Shown: positions 1 to 7,915, numbered from the stretch's first letter. The stretch is DNA of 18,497 nucleotides from JBBQNJ01 sp038329845 (GCA_038329845.1 JBBQNJ010000089.1:1-18497), one strand, 5' to 3'. Notes: generated from the letters alone by a model not told the origin. Numbers and translations: made by a program.

Positions 1-371
1 GGGTACAGATGGCGCTGGCGTCGGCGACTTTCACCCGGTGCCCGTCCCAGCAAGAGGGAGGTTGGTCGCGGGTTGCGCGCGTGCAGGCACTTTCCACCAG
101 CTTGGCCACTCCCGTAACCGGCAACTTCTGTCGGGCCTCACAATAGGTGGAGGGACTTATTTCAAAACCAAGCTTATGCGACAGGTCCGTCATTGCAGTG
201 TTCTTATGCAGCACCTGCATGATGAACACTTGGATGGTCCGTGCCGGATCGAAGAAACAATCGCGCCAGGTGTGGCCGACGCTGGCAAATATGGCATTGA
301 CCTGATCGTGGCCGCCGAAGCAGGCCAGCGGATCATCCTTGATCTTTGAGAACCGAAGCGACGATAGCCAT
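1..371 (-). pseudogene. IS4-family transposase, N-terminal fragment, frameshifted and cut by window edge
   Basis: Reading the minus strand gives the conserved N-terminal region of an IS4-family (COG3385-like) transposase. It includes GHTWRDCFFDP, IQVFIMQVLHKNTAMTDL, STYCEARQKLP and, just before the window edge, WDGHRVKVADAS, where the Asp would be the first DDE catalytic residue. The best start is the ATG at 371, with a perfect GGAGG six bases upstream (378-382). That frame, MAIVASVLKDQG, stops at 333-335, and the conserved sequence continues without stops in the +1-shifted frame to base 1. No usable start lies in the second frame upstream of the shift. The copy is therefore either decayed, mis-sequenced by one or two bases, or read by a programmed shift; decay is the simplest view. 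The DDE core beyond the first Asp lies outside the window. The family call is from motif recognition. Confidence 0.8.
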
Positions 372-482
372 CTTTGGCCTCCTGTGGGTTGGGGTCTGAG
401 AAACCACCCCCATTATGACAGGAGGCCATGCTTCGCGCAAGTTAATGTAAGATACTTCAACAGCGCGGCTTATAGCTTAACC

Positions 483-584
483 GAATGCCATTCACTTAAG
501 GGCCAAAGTCGGCGAACTCAACAGCAGTCTTGGACCAATAAGGCGACTTTCCCCAGCCGTTTTCACGTTAAGTGAATGGCATTC
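483..584. repeat. Foldback element: 17-bp perfect inverted repeat around 68 bp, possible IS end or MITE
   Basis: GAATGCCATTCACTTAA at 483-499 is matched exactly in inverted orientation by TTAAGTGAATGGCATTC at 568-584. A second, shorter pair lies inside: AAAGTCG at 505-511 and CGACTTT at 544-550. The outer arm itself contains a near-palindrome, GAATG-C-CATTC. It lies about 110 bases upstream of the transposase start, where one terminal repeat of the IS would be expected. One arm may be that terminus; alternatively the whole 102 bp is a small non-autonomous element sharing those ends. The repeat is seen directly; its identity is inferred. The rest of 372-482 holds only the transposase leader. 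Confidence 0.75.
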
Positions 585-613
585 AGCGCGTCCCCTTTTT
601 GGGGGGACGCGCT
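585..613. terminator. GC-rich stem-loop downstream of the AAA+ ATPase gene
   Basis: AGCGCGTCCCC (585-595) and GGGGACGCGCT (603-613) form a perfect 11-bp stem around a 7-base loop. It abuts the 17-bp inverted repeat and lies 61 bases past the ATPase stop codon on the minus strand. Neither strand has a U-tract after the stem, so it is not a classical intrinsic terminator. It may end transcription by structure alone, or be a repeat element of the REP kind. Bases 614-673 show nothing further. Confidence 0.45.
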
Positions 614-673
614 CTGTCTCATGCGTTCCTCGCCTGCTCGGGGAGCGCTGCGTGCGGGTGTGTTCTGCGGGGG

Positions 674-2110
674 CTACTTACGGAAGAACGTCTTGCCTTT
701 GGCGTTGTACTTGCTCAGGAGGTTGTTGACGTAGAGCCCTTCGAGAAGGAACTCGCCGACGCTGGCGAGCGAGGCGGGGTCGGTGCCGTCGAGGTCCATC
801 TCACCAGCGAGCTTGGTCGCACCGGCGATCAGGCCCTTGACGGCCTTCATGTTGGTGACGAACTCATCGGCACCCAAGTCATCGCCGGCGGGGAACGTCA
901 GATTCCCCTTGAACTGCTCGATCACCGTCTCGAACTCCTCGGCGTCGGCATACTGGTTGAACACCTTCTTCACCGACTCACCGATCAGCGACTGGATCAG
1001 CTTGTCCTCGGCCCCTTCTTCCTCGGCCAGGGTCATCTCGATTTTCCCCCGGCAGCTCGCGGGCAGCGCCTGCAAATCGCAGATGCGCGGGACCACGCTC
1101 TTTTCGCCAGTCAGAATCCCCCGGCGCTCGGCACTGCTCACCAGCGTCTCGAGGTTAGCGATGCTTGTCCGAACCGACACGCCCGATGCCTGCGAGACGT
1201 GCGGGCTGGATCGCGCCTGGCGGACCACCTCCTCGACGATCTCAGCCATAAACGCCGGTGTCCGCACCGTGACGCCCGAACCGGAACCCCCGCCGGTCCG
1301 ATCGGTCCATGCGTTCTGCTCGGCGATCTGGATCCCTTCTTTCGCCGTCTCGGGATAATGCGTTCGGATCACCGAACCGATGCGATCCTTCAGCGGCGTG
1401 ACGATCCGGCCGCGATTGGTGTAATCCTCCGGGTTCGCGCTAAAGACCAGGCAAACATCCAGATTCAGCCGGATCGGATAGCCGCGAATCTGCACGTCGC
1501 GCTCCTCCAGCACGTTGAACAGCCCCACCTGGATGCGCGGAGCGAGGTCCGGCAATTCATTGATCGCGAAAATCCCGCGGTTTGATCGCGGGATCAGTCC
1601 GTAATGCATCGTCGATTCATCCGAGAGATATCTGCCCTCGGCGTGCTTGACCAGATCCACCTCGCCGATCAGATCGGCGATGGTCACGTCCGGCGTGGCC
1701 AGTTTTTCCTGGTAGCGATCCGAGCGATGCACCCACTCGATTTTGGCATCGTCGCCTTGCTCGGCAACGATGCGCCGGCCCGTCTTGCTCATCGGGGCGA
1801 TCGGGTCGTCATTGATTTCGACTTCGCTCAGCACCGGGATCCACTCGTCCAGCAGTTCGGGCAGCAGGCGCAGAATCCGCGTCTTGGCCTGCCCGCGCAG
1901 GCCCAGAAACAGCAGGTCATGGCGTGAGAGGATCCCGTTGACGATCTGCGGGATCACCGTATCTCGGTATCCCAGCACGCCGGGGAAAAGCGGCTCTTTG
2001 GCCCGCAACTTGGCGATCAGATTGCGGCGAAGCTCGTCCTTGACGCCGCAAGGGGCGTATCCGGTTTCTTTCAATTGTCCGATGGTCGCGGGCTTGGGAT
2101 GGTTGCTCAT
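674..2110 (-). CDS. AAA+ ATPase, magnesium chelatase subunit I / MoxR-like
   Basis: A 478-residue AAA+ protein. The Walker A region is GLRGQAKT (residues 70-77, with K76 and T77; the usual GK is AK). The Walker B-like strand is FAINELPDL (181-189), with Asn-Glu in place of Asp-Glu. Sensor 1 is FSANPEDYTNRG (about 223-234), and R243 in TPLKDRI is a plausible arginine finger. The layout matches ChlI/BchI-like and MoxR-like ATPases. These remodel partner complexes, usually with a VWA-domain protein, and many non-photosynthetic bacteria carry such genes with no link to chlorophyll. No VWA gene is adjacent: downstream is the transposon fragment and upstream, 109 bases away, a beta-helix gene. The start has only a weak ribosome site. 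Cytoplasmic, with no signal or membrane segment. The family call is firm; partner and role are unknown. Confidence 0.85.
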   Translation of the reverse strand: MSNHPKPATIGQLKETGYAPCGVKDELRRNLIAKLRAKEPLFPGVLGYRDTVIPQIVNGILSRHDLLFLGLRGQAKTRILRLLPELLDEWIPVLSEVEINDDPIAPMSKTGRRIVAEQGDDAKIEWVHRSDRYQEKLATPDVTIADLIGEVDLVKHAEGRYLSDESTMHYGLIPRSNRGIFAINELPDLAPRIQVGLFNVLEERDVQIRGYPIRLNLDVCLVFSANPEDYTNRGRIVTPLKDRIGSVIRTHYPETAKEGIQIAEQNAWTDRTGGGSGSGVTVRTPAFMAEIVEEVVRQARSSPHVSQASGVSVRTSIANLETLVSSAERRGILTGEKSVVPRICDLQALPASCRGKIEMTLAEEEGAEDKLIQSLIGESVKKVFNQYADAEEFETVIEQFKGNLTFPAGDDLGADEFVTNMKAVKGLIAGATKLAGEMDLDGTDPASLASVGEFLLEGLYVNNLLSKYNAKGKTFFRK

Positions 2111-2192
2111 GAATCAAAGGTCCACAAAATTGGCGTTGGGATGAAAAGTCCAAAACCAATGATAGGAGCCGTCCGCCCGACGCGACCAATCC

Positions 2193-2206
2193 CCGGCGCG
2201 CGCCGG
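2193..2206. repeat. 14-bp perfect GC palindrome after the beta-helix gene
   Basis: CCGGCGCGCGCCGG lies 14 bases past the stop of the minus-strand beta-helix gene, in the 109-base gap before the AAA+ ATPase gene. It could act as a transcript-end hairpin, but there is no U-tract. A 9-base direct repeat, GGAGCCGTC, occurs at 2165-2173 and 2205-2213. Nothing else recognisable lies in 2111-2219; no convincing promoter for the ATPase was found. Confidence 0.4.
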
Positions 2207-2219
2207 AGCCGTCGGCCGC

Positions 2220-5200
2220 TCAACGTCGCCCGCGGGCCGGTTTCTCGGCATCCGGCGCCGGCTTGGCCTCCACGGCCTTCTTGGGCGCATCCGACACTTC
2301 CAGATCGCTGAAAACAGCCGTGGCCGAATGGGCCAGGTCGCCGCTGGTGGCGAACGCGCCCCACAGCGCTACCGGCGGGAGTTTGGGCAGCGTGGCACTG
2401 CCCACCTGCAACCATTCCTTGCCGTCCAACGATGCGAAACCGGTGATGTCGCTCCCCTGACGCACCAGACGCAGCCACACCGGTTGATTCGGATCCTTTA
2501 GCGTAAACGGCGTGGTTTTGATGGGATTTCCTCCCCATTCCACCGTGCGGGCGATCATCACCACCTGCCCGCCGTTTCGTGCCAGCAGCACCTGCGTCTC
2601 CTTCTTGGGATCGAGCTGGATGCGCACGGTCAATCCCGCGTGGGCGTCGAGAAGGGCGCCGGTGTCATCCGCCCATCGCACCTTGGCCGACAGCGCGCGA
2701 TCTCCGGCCAACGCCTGGAAGGCCCAATGATAAAAGTGCGCCAGATTCCGGGCGAACAGCCAGCCGCTTCCGGTGATGCGCAGCCCATCGGCACCCGCCG
2801 CTTCGACTTTACCCGGGATCAACAGCCCGGGATCGGCATCGGCACTGAGCCACGGGCCGACTTGGGACGATGGACCCTCGCTCCACCCGGGGATTCCGCT
2901 GGAACGAAGGTGGGTGAACAGCCCGGTCGCCGGAGTGTTGGGGAATTCTCCCCCCGCGGCCATGCCGATGATCCACGGCCCCGCCGGCAGTTCAATCGGT
3001 TTGCCGACCGGCTTCCAATCCGATCCGTTGTCGGAGATTTCGGCCACGGCCCGATCGCCGTCGCGCCTCAGGCGCACAAACGGCAATTGCGTCGCCGGAT
3101 CATAAGGAAGGGATGCCAGCAGGCTGGCGCGCTCATCGGCCTTGGTCCGAGCGATGAGAATGATGGCCGGCTCGTCGTGATACGCCGCGCCGTCGTCCTT
3201 GGCGACATCACGTCGATGCGGACCGCCCTCGCGCACTCCGACGTGTGCCCCGAAAAATACCATCGGCGACCCGGGTTCGCTGTTCTGGCGGATCATCAAC
3301 CCGGCCTTGCCGCGCGGCTCGCGTTGACGGGTCTGCACCTGCGCGATGCGCGCCGATAGCTCTCCATCCCCGGGCAACGGCACCCAGATCATGCTCGCGG
3401 CATCGCGGACCGTGCCGATCACGCCGGACATGGTCCGTCGATCCTGGGCGATGCCCGCGCCGGAAATCTGGGCCGCCCCGGTGCCGGCGAACATCGCCTC
3501 GCCGGGGAAGTCGGTCACGCCGAAGTCGTCGATCCGCCACGGCGTCGGGAGGCGATCCCGATCGGGCGTTATGGTGACGGGCTTGGGGGAATATTCGGCG
3601 TCCTGGTAAGCGATCAGCAGGGGAATTTGCGACGCCCCGCGCGACATCAACCCTCGGTCGAGAGCATCCTGGCGGGTGAGCGTGCGGGTCACGTTGCCGC
3701 GCGTTTCCTTGAGCAATACCTGGTAATCCCGATCTTCGCGGTAGGCATTGCCTCCGAAGCTGGCGACGAACGCGCCGCCGGAATCGACGATGAACATCGG
3801 TTCGCCCAGCGGATAGCCGGCCGAGGGCCGCGTGAATCCGCCGAACAGTTCGGTCTGTCCGCCTCCCGTGGTGCGGATGACCGGGCGCGGGCCTTCGGTC
3901 TTCAGGCCCATGATCACCACGCGCCCGCCGTTGTTGAGGATACGTTGATCCAGCGCGCTGGTCTCCGGGTCGATCTGCCGGAAGAACGCCGACTGCCCCG
4001 GCGCGATGCGCCAGTCGATCCCCGTCACGTCATCGACGAACAGCGAGCCAGCGCCGACCAGGCCCACATAGCCGCGCCAGTTGCCGTCGATCAAGTGAAG
4101 AGGGCGCGGCGAGGCATGTTCGATGGCGATCACCCCTTGGCGGGCGTAGGGGGCGTTGCCGTGGACTTTGAAGACCAGGAACTCGATGGTCAGGGGGACG
4201 TCGCTGTTTCCTTCGACGCGGAAAATCGGCTTGCGGCCCCAGCGGGTTCCAAACTCGCCGCCGGCGCTGTCTGTGGCAACGATCTGCGAACGCATCCCGG
4301 CGATGGTCCGCACGGTGGGGGGGATGATGATCGTGCGCGACACGCCATAAACGCCCTTGGGAAGGTAGACCACGCTCTTGCCGCTGTTCAGGGCCGACTG
4401 GATGGCATCGGTCATGTCTCCCAAGTCCGCATCGGCTGTCTCCGGCGGCGGTTCGTCGGCATTGTTGGCCTCGGCGGGCTTCTCCTGAGCGTCCTTGGCC
4501 GGTTCGGGCGCCGGTGCCGGTGGGACGTTTTTCATGAAGCTCTTGACGTTGGCCCATTGGGAAAAGTCATTGGAATGAAAAACCTCCGGCTCCGGCGGAA
4601 TAGGAAGCCCCAGCGTGTGCTTGGGCGTATTCTCGAAGATCGAGATCGGCCCGCCGGTGACATATTCGTCGATCGCGCCGACTTTTCGAACCTCTTTGTC
4701 TCCTTCGCGCAGTCCCATCGCATATCCCGCGATTTTCACGTCGCGCGCGAACATGTAGGTCTGGTTCTCGATCGCGGCGATGGCGGGATCGGCCTTCTCG
4801 GCCCGCAGGTCGGCATTGAGCACTTGCGTCATGGCGACTTCGCGCGGCTTTGCGTTGGGATCCTTCTTCAGTTGCGCCGCCGACGGGGCCTTGGTGATGT
4901 TCCGGATCGCCGGGACATCGTTGACACTTTGCAGGTCGTGGATGGTCACCATGATCGAGCGGTTCTCGATCCCCACGCGGCGTTGGTTTTGCACGGTCAC
5001 GCGGTCCAGGACGACCGTGAGAAGGCCATCGGGTCCGTCGCAGACGATCCCGTCACGGAAGCCCTCGATGCGCACATCCTGCACCAGGCAAGGCCCGGGG
5101 ATTCGGATCATGCTCAGTCCGACGGCACCCGCGCCTTTGGCGGCGCGAATCGTCACCGACCGGATCGACGCGACGTTGTTGCCCAGGAAGCTGATGCCGA

Positions 5201-5759
5201 TCGCTCCGGCATTGTTGCCGACATCGACCGTCAGGTTGGTGATGTGGTTCTCGATCGCCGCGTCCGGCGGAGCGCCCTCGCTTTCGGTGCGCAACACCGC
5301 CGGTGCCTTGGCGGCGTTGTTCTCATAAGCATCGAGATTTTCGCGCCCGAACCCCTTAGCGCCGTCGGCGAGCCGGATGATCGTTCCATCGCGGCTCTGC
5401 CCATGCATCCAGATGTGGGCCATGCGCATGGGCTGATTGTTCTTGGGATTGATCCTCGCCCAGTCGATCGTGCGCGAGACCTTGTAGACCCCATCGGGAA
5501 GATAGACGCCGCTGAGCCGCTGGGCGCGGGCTTCGTAGATGGCGTTCTGGATGGCGTCGCTGTCGTCGTGGATGTCATCGCCCTTGGCGTTGAAGGGCTC
5601 GGCGCGCACATTCAGCAGCCCGGCGTCGTCGGGGTAAACCAGCGCGGGGGCGGGTTGCCCGGCGGACTTTTCGACCCCTGCTCCACCGCTGATCAGAAAC
5701 AGGACGACGGCGAAAATGACGGGGAACTGGGCGAAGAGTGTCAAACGGTGTGGTTTCAT
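2220..5759 (-). CDS. Large secreted tandem beta-helix protein (pectate lyase superfamily / GH55-like) with two C-terminal ConA-like modules
   Basis: An 1179-residue secreted protein. Residues 1-34 are a signal peptide with core FPVIFAVVLFLISGGAG. The first Pectate_lyase_3-type unit begins near residue 48 (NVRAEPFNAKGDDIHDDSDAIQ, then GVYLPDGVYKVSRTI). A Pro/Ala/Glu-rich linker spans about 410-447, and a second such unit begins near 448 (DAIQSALNSGKSVVYLPKGVYGVSRTI). Two such units in tandem recall GH55 glucanases, although the family and catalytic residues cannot be fixed by eye. Two beta-sandwich modules resembling DUF1349/laminin-G follow, at about 740-945 and 985-1155. They carry phrases such as AGLMIRQNSEPGSPMVFFG and TGSGWLFARNLAHFYHWAF. 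The basic tail KPARGRR ends the protein. Most likely it cleaves or binds a polysaccharide outside the cytoplasm. It is divergent from lacI and a paralogue of the gene at 11881-15408. Its ribosome site is weak. Confidence 0.85.
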   Translation of the reverse strand: MKPHRLTLFAQFPVIFAVVLFLISGGAGVEKSAGQPAPALVYPDDAGLLNVRAEPFNAKGDDIHDDSDAIQNAIYEARAQRLSGVYLPDGVYKVSRTIDWARINPKNNQPMRMAHIWMHGQSRDGTIIRLADGAKGFGRENLDAYENNAAKAPAVLRTESEGAPPDAAIENHITNLTVDVGNNAGAIGISFLGNNVASIRSVTIRAAKGAGAVGLSMIRIPGPCLVQDVRIEGFRDGIVCDGPDGLLTVVLDRVTVQNQRRVGIENRSIMVTIHDLQSVNDVPAIRNITKAPSAAQLKKDPNAKPREVAMTQVLNADLRAEKADPAIAAIENQTYMFARDVKIAGYAMGLREGDKEVRKVGAIDEYVTGGPISIFENTPKHTLGLPIPPEPEVFHSNDFSQWANVKSFMKNVPPAPAPEPAKDAQEKPAEANNADEPPPETADADLGDMTDAIQSALNSGKSVVYLPKGVYGVSRTIIIPPTVRTIAGMRSQIVATDSAGGEFGTRWGRKPIFRVEGNSDVPLTIEFLVFKVHGNAPYARQGVIAIEHASPRPLHLIDGNWRGYVGLVGAGSLFVDDVTGIDWRIAPGQSAFFRQIDPETSALDQRILNNGGRVVIMGLKTEGPRPVIRTTGGGQTELFGGFTRPSAGYPLGEPMFIVDSGGAFVASFGGNAYREDRDYQVLLKETRGNVTRTLTRQDALDRGLMSRGASQIPLLIAYQDAEYSPKPVTITPDRDRLPTPWRIDDFGVTDFPGEAMFAGTGAAQISGAGIAQDRRTMSGVIGTVRDAASMIWVPLPGDGELSARIAQVQTRQREPRGKAGLMIRQNSEPGSPMVFFGAHVGVREGGPHRRDVAKDDGAAYHDEPAIILIARTKADERASLLASLPYDPATQLPFVRLRRDGDRAVAEISDNGSDWKPVGKPIELPAGPWIIGMAAGGEFPNTPATGLFTHLRSSGIPGWSEGPSSQVGPWLSADADPGLLIPGKVEAAGADGLRITGSGWLFARNLAHFYHWAFQALAGDRALSAKVRWADDTGALLDAHAGLTVRIQLDPKKETQVLLARNGGQVVMIARTVEWGGNPIKTTPFTLKDPNQPVWLRLVRQGSDITGFASLDGKEWLQVGSATLPKLPPVALWGAFATSGDLAHSATAVFSDLEVSDAPKKAVEAKPAPDAEKPARGRR

Positions 5760-5792
5760 GAGGGGGTCCGGTTTGGCGTCTGGGGAAAATCA

Positions 5793-5807
5793 CGGGGCCA
5801 GTCCCCG
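5793..5807. other. Small hairpin in the divergent intergenic region
   Basis: CGGGG (5793-5797) and CCCCG (5803-5807) can pair around a 5-base loop. It lies in the leader of the minus-strand beta-helix gene, 34 bases upstream of its ATG, and just upstream of the -35 of the regulator promoter. The function is unknown, and a chance occurrence is possible in GC-rich DNA. Confidence 0.25.
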
Positions 5808-5815
5808 GATTTCTC

Positions 5816-5843
5816 TTGACAACGACCACGGTCGTGATAGGAT
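5816..5843 (+). promoter_or_regulatory. Sigma-70-type promoter of the LacI-family regulator gene
   Basis: A perfect -35 TTGACA (5816-5821) is followed after 16 bases by TAGGAT (5838-5843), which matches the -10 consensus at four of six positions. The predicted start would be near 5850, giving a leader of about 20 bases with AGGGA at 5858-5862 as ribosome site. It is the best promoter match seen in the window. The spacer carries a palindrome (see the operator entry). Confidence 0.6.
5822..5836. promoter_or_regulatory. Candidate LacI-family operator in the promoter spacer
   Basis: ACGACC-AC-GGTCGT (5822-5835) is an inverted repeat with 6-base arms. It overlaps a second symmetric reading, CACG-GT-CGTG (5827-5836). 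It sits between the -35 and -10 of the regulator promoter in the 112-base divergent region, where bound repressor would block transcription. LacI-family proteins typically bind such short palindromes and often control themselves and the neighbouring genes. The palindrome is seen directly; the role is inferred. Confidence 0.5.
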
Positions 5844-5871
5844 ATTGTACGCTCAATAGGGAATCTCGTTG

Positions 5872-6912
5872 ATGCCGATCACGTTAAAGGACATCGCCCG
5901 CGAAGCCGGCACCTCTCAGCAGGTGGCCAGCGCGGTGTTGAACGGTGCCCGCGGGACCGCCGGTGCCAGTCTGGCCGTGCGCCGACGGATCGAAGATTCG
6001 GCGACGCGCCTGGGGTATCGGCCCAACCTCGCGGCCCGCGCGACCGCGACCGGACGATACAACGCCGTCGGCTTGCTCCTGGGGACCGTCGAACACAACA
6101 GCATGATCTCCGAGCCGCTGTTGATGGCCGTGGCCGATGCGTTATCCGATCAAGGGATGCATTTGACGGCGGCGCGAATGAGCGACCGTGAACTGACCGA
6201 CGATACGCGGATGTCGAAAATTCTTCGCCATCTCATGGCCGACGGGTTACTGATCAAGTACGACACCCAGGTTCCCGCGCAGATGTTCGAGCTGCTCAAG
6301 CGATTCCGCATCCCTTGCGTCTGGGTGAACTCGCGCAAGAGCGCGGACTGCGTCTATCCCGATGATTTCGCCGCCGCCGAGCGATTGACCGAACATCTGC
6401 TGAAGCTGGGTCATCGGCGAATCGCGTACCTCGACTACGTAACAAGCTGGGGCGGCGCTCACAGCCATTACAGCGGCGCAGCGCGGCGTGACGGCTATTT
6501 ACGCACCATGGGTCTGGCGGGGCTTGAGCCGGTTTTGATCACGCCCGGGCCCTTGGTGGCGCAGGGGAAGCTGGCCGAAGCCTTTGGCGAACTGATCGCC
6601 TCGATGCGCCGCGAGAATCGTCTGCCCACGGCGTTTATCACGTACTCGTCCGACCAGGCCAATACGCTGGCTTATGCCGCGGCGGGGCAGGGCCTGCGGA
6701 TCCCGGTCGATGTGTCGTTGGCGGCGTTCAGCGGAATGTCCTACGAGCGATTCGGGCAAACCTTGACGACGTGCCTGATCCCCTGGGCCGGGCTGGCGCA
6801 GCAGTCGGTGGACATGATCCGGCGGAAGATCGCCCGTCCGGACGAACTTGCCCCGCCGGTCTCGATCTCGTTTGATTTTGAGCCGGGAGGCACGGCGGGA
6901 CCGCCGCCGTGA
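5872..6912 (+). CDS. LacI-family transcriptional regulator
   Basis: A 346-residue LacI/GalR-type regulator, the usual family length. The N-terminal helix-turn-helix is ITLKDIAREAGTSQQVASAV (residues 3-22), followed by the hinge helix region GYRPNLAARA. A periplasmic-binding-protein-like sensor domain follows (VGLLLGTVEHNSM, then GHRRIAYLDYVTSWGG), which would bind a sugar or oligosaccharide released from the substrate. The recognition helix is atypical: the common TVSR is VASA, so the base-contacting Arg is absent. ATG at 5872 is taken as the start; an in-frame TTG at 5869 is also possible because AGGGA (5858-5862) serves either. It is divergent from the beta-helix gene and first of the plus-strand gene run, so it probably regulates the whole locus and itself. 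Confidence 0.9.
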   Translation: MPITLKDIAREAGTSQQVASAVLNGARGTAGASLAVRRRIEDSATRLGYRPNLAARATATGRYNAVGLLLGTVEHNSMISEPLLMAVADALSDQGMHLTAARMSDRELTDDTRMSKILRHLMADGLLIKYDTQVPAQMFELLKRFRIPCVWVNSRKSADCVYPDDFAAAERLTEHLLKLGHRRIAYLDYVTSWGGAHSHYSGAARRDGYLRTMGLAGLEPVLITPGPLVAQGKLAEAFGELIASMRRENRLPTAFITYSSDQANTLAYAAAGQGLRIPVDVSLAAFSGMSYERFGQTLTTCLIPWAGLAQQSVDMIRRKIARPDELAPPVSISFDFEPGGTAGPPP

Positions 6913-6945
6913 AGATCGCAATGTCAACAACAGAATCGCTTTTTT

Positions 6946-6964
6946 GTCCGAACGTGTCGCGGAC
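6946..6964. promoter_or_regulatory. Weak second operator candidate upstream of the PEP-CTERM gene
   Basis: GTCCG (6946-6950) and CGGAC (6960-6964) form an inverted repeat. Its interior, CGAACGTGTCG (6949-6959), resembles the candidate operator between the divergent genes read on the other strand (CGACCGTGGTCG), one base shorter. It lies in the 86-base gap between the regulator and the PEP-CTERM gene, 35 bases upstream of that start. The similarity is short and may be chance. Confidence 0.25.
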
Positions 6965-6998
6965 TCATCACTTTTTCACTCTTTCACCGGAGGTTCTT

Positions 6999-7811
6999 AT
7001 GCGTGGGACGATTGCCTTGAAAATGGCCTGCCTGACGGCGGGTTGCCTTGTGGCCGGATCGAGCGCCTGGGCGGCGCCGATCTCGTATACGACGCCCAGC
7101 GCTACGTATTCGCAGAATTTTAACACGCTGCCGACCAGCGGTGGGCTGACAACCACCAGCGGCATTAAGGCCGTGCCGGCGCAGAGTGCGGTGCCCGCCG
7201 ATTTCACCGCCAGCTATACGGAGTTGCAAGGGTGGTATTTTACCGCGCCAAACTTCTTACAGAGTGATGGATCGGCCAACACCGCCGGCGCCTACAGCTA
7301 TGGAACTGCCAGCGCCACGGACCGCGCATTGGGTGGACTCAGCGGAGGCGCTGGAACCTTCACCATTGGCGCTCAGCTTCAGAACACCACCGGCGCGACC
7401 TTGACGCAGTTCACCCTCGACTTCACCGGGGAGCAATGGCGCCGGGCCGGTGGGACTGATCCGCTCCAGTTCAGCTACCTGATCACCTCTTCGTCGGCGA
7501 CCACCGGGCTGACGGCGGCGGGAACGGCCGTTACGCAACTCAATTTTGCGCCGTTGGTGACGGGCGGCGGCGCTACATTGGACGGCAACAACGCCGCCAA
7601 CCGCACCGCCATCGGCCACACGGTCACGGGCATTAGCTGGGCCAACGGGGATTACCTGTGGGTCCGCTGGTACAAGACGGGTACGTCGTCGAACGGCCTG
7701 TCGGTGGACGACCTCAGCTTCACCGCGGTTCCCGAACCGGGCGCGATGGCGCTGGCGGGTCTATCGGCCGGCGGACTGATGCTCGGTCGGCGACGCCGGC
7801 TCGTCGGTTGA
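6999..7811 (+). CDS. PEP-CTERM sorting-domain protein
   Basis: A 270-residue exported protein. A signal peptide (TIALKMACLTAGCLVAGSSA, cleavage likely after AWA at about residue 25) is followed by a Thr/Ser/Gly/Ala-rich body that looks like beta structure. The C-terminus is a clear PEP-CTERM signal: VPEPG at 244-248, then a short hydrophobic segment, then RRRR near the end. Such tails are known to be recognised by exosortase/EpsH-type enzymes that anchor or release proteins at the cell surface; no exosortase is in the window. The start at 6999 is chosen for its GGAGG (6989-6993) five bases upstream and because the signal peptide begins there. The body has no recognised enzyme motif. It is placed between the regulator and the pseudopilin. 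A carbohydrate-binding or matrix role is a guess. Confidence 0.85.
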   Translation: MRGTIALKMACLTAGCLVAGSSAWAAPISYTTPSATYSQNFNTLPTSGGLTTTSGIKAVPAQSAVPADFTASYTELQGWYFTAPNFLQSDGSANTAGAYSYGTASATDRALGGLSGGAGTFTIGAQLQNTTGATLTQFTLDFTGEQWRRAGGTDPLQFSYLITSSSATTGLTAAGTAVTQLNFAPLVTGGGATLDGNNAANRTAIGHTVTGISWANGDYLWVRWYKTGTSSNGLSVDDLSFTAVPEPGAMALAGLSAGGLMLGRRRRLVG

Positions 7812-7840
7812 ACTGAATGTCCGAGTCGTACCCGTGCGAT

Positions 7841-7861
7841 CTCGGCGCTAACAGCGCCGAG
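7841..7861 (+). terminator. Stem-loop after the PEP-CTERM gene, attenuator-like
   Basis: CTCGGCGCT (7841-7849) and AGCGCCGAG (7853-7861) make a perfect 9-bp stem with the 3-base loop AAC, 30 bases after the PEP-CTERM stop. No U-tract follows, so partial termination or protection of the upstream mRNA is more likely than full termination. Its position argues against starting the pseudopilin at the upstream ATG at 7817, since the hairpin would then be inside the coding region. Confidence 0.5.
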
Positions 7862-7915
7862 TCGCCGGGGCGTTGTTTCGCCGGGGGCATGGACGAGAAG
7901 AAAGCGAGGCGCTGC

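Noticed and set aside
572..1585. A 337-codon plus-strand open frame opposite the AAA+ ATPase.
   Set aside because: It begins inside the inverted repeat, runs through the stem-loop and then mirrors the ATPase gene; the ATPase motifs decide the coding strand.
674..2110. The AAA+ ATPase as evidence for bacteriochlorophyll synthesis.
   Set aside because: No other pigment gene is present, and ChlI-like ATPases are widespread in non-phototrophs.
3627..5819. A 730-codon open frame on the plus strand, antisense to the first beta-helix gene.
   Set aside because: It runs opposite a clearly recognisable gene, its product is His/Asp/Arg/Gly-rich with no domain, and long antisense frames are expected in GC-rich codon use.
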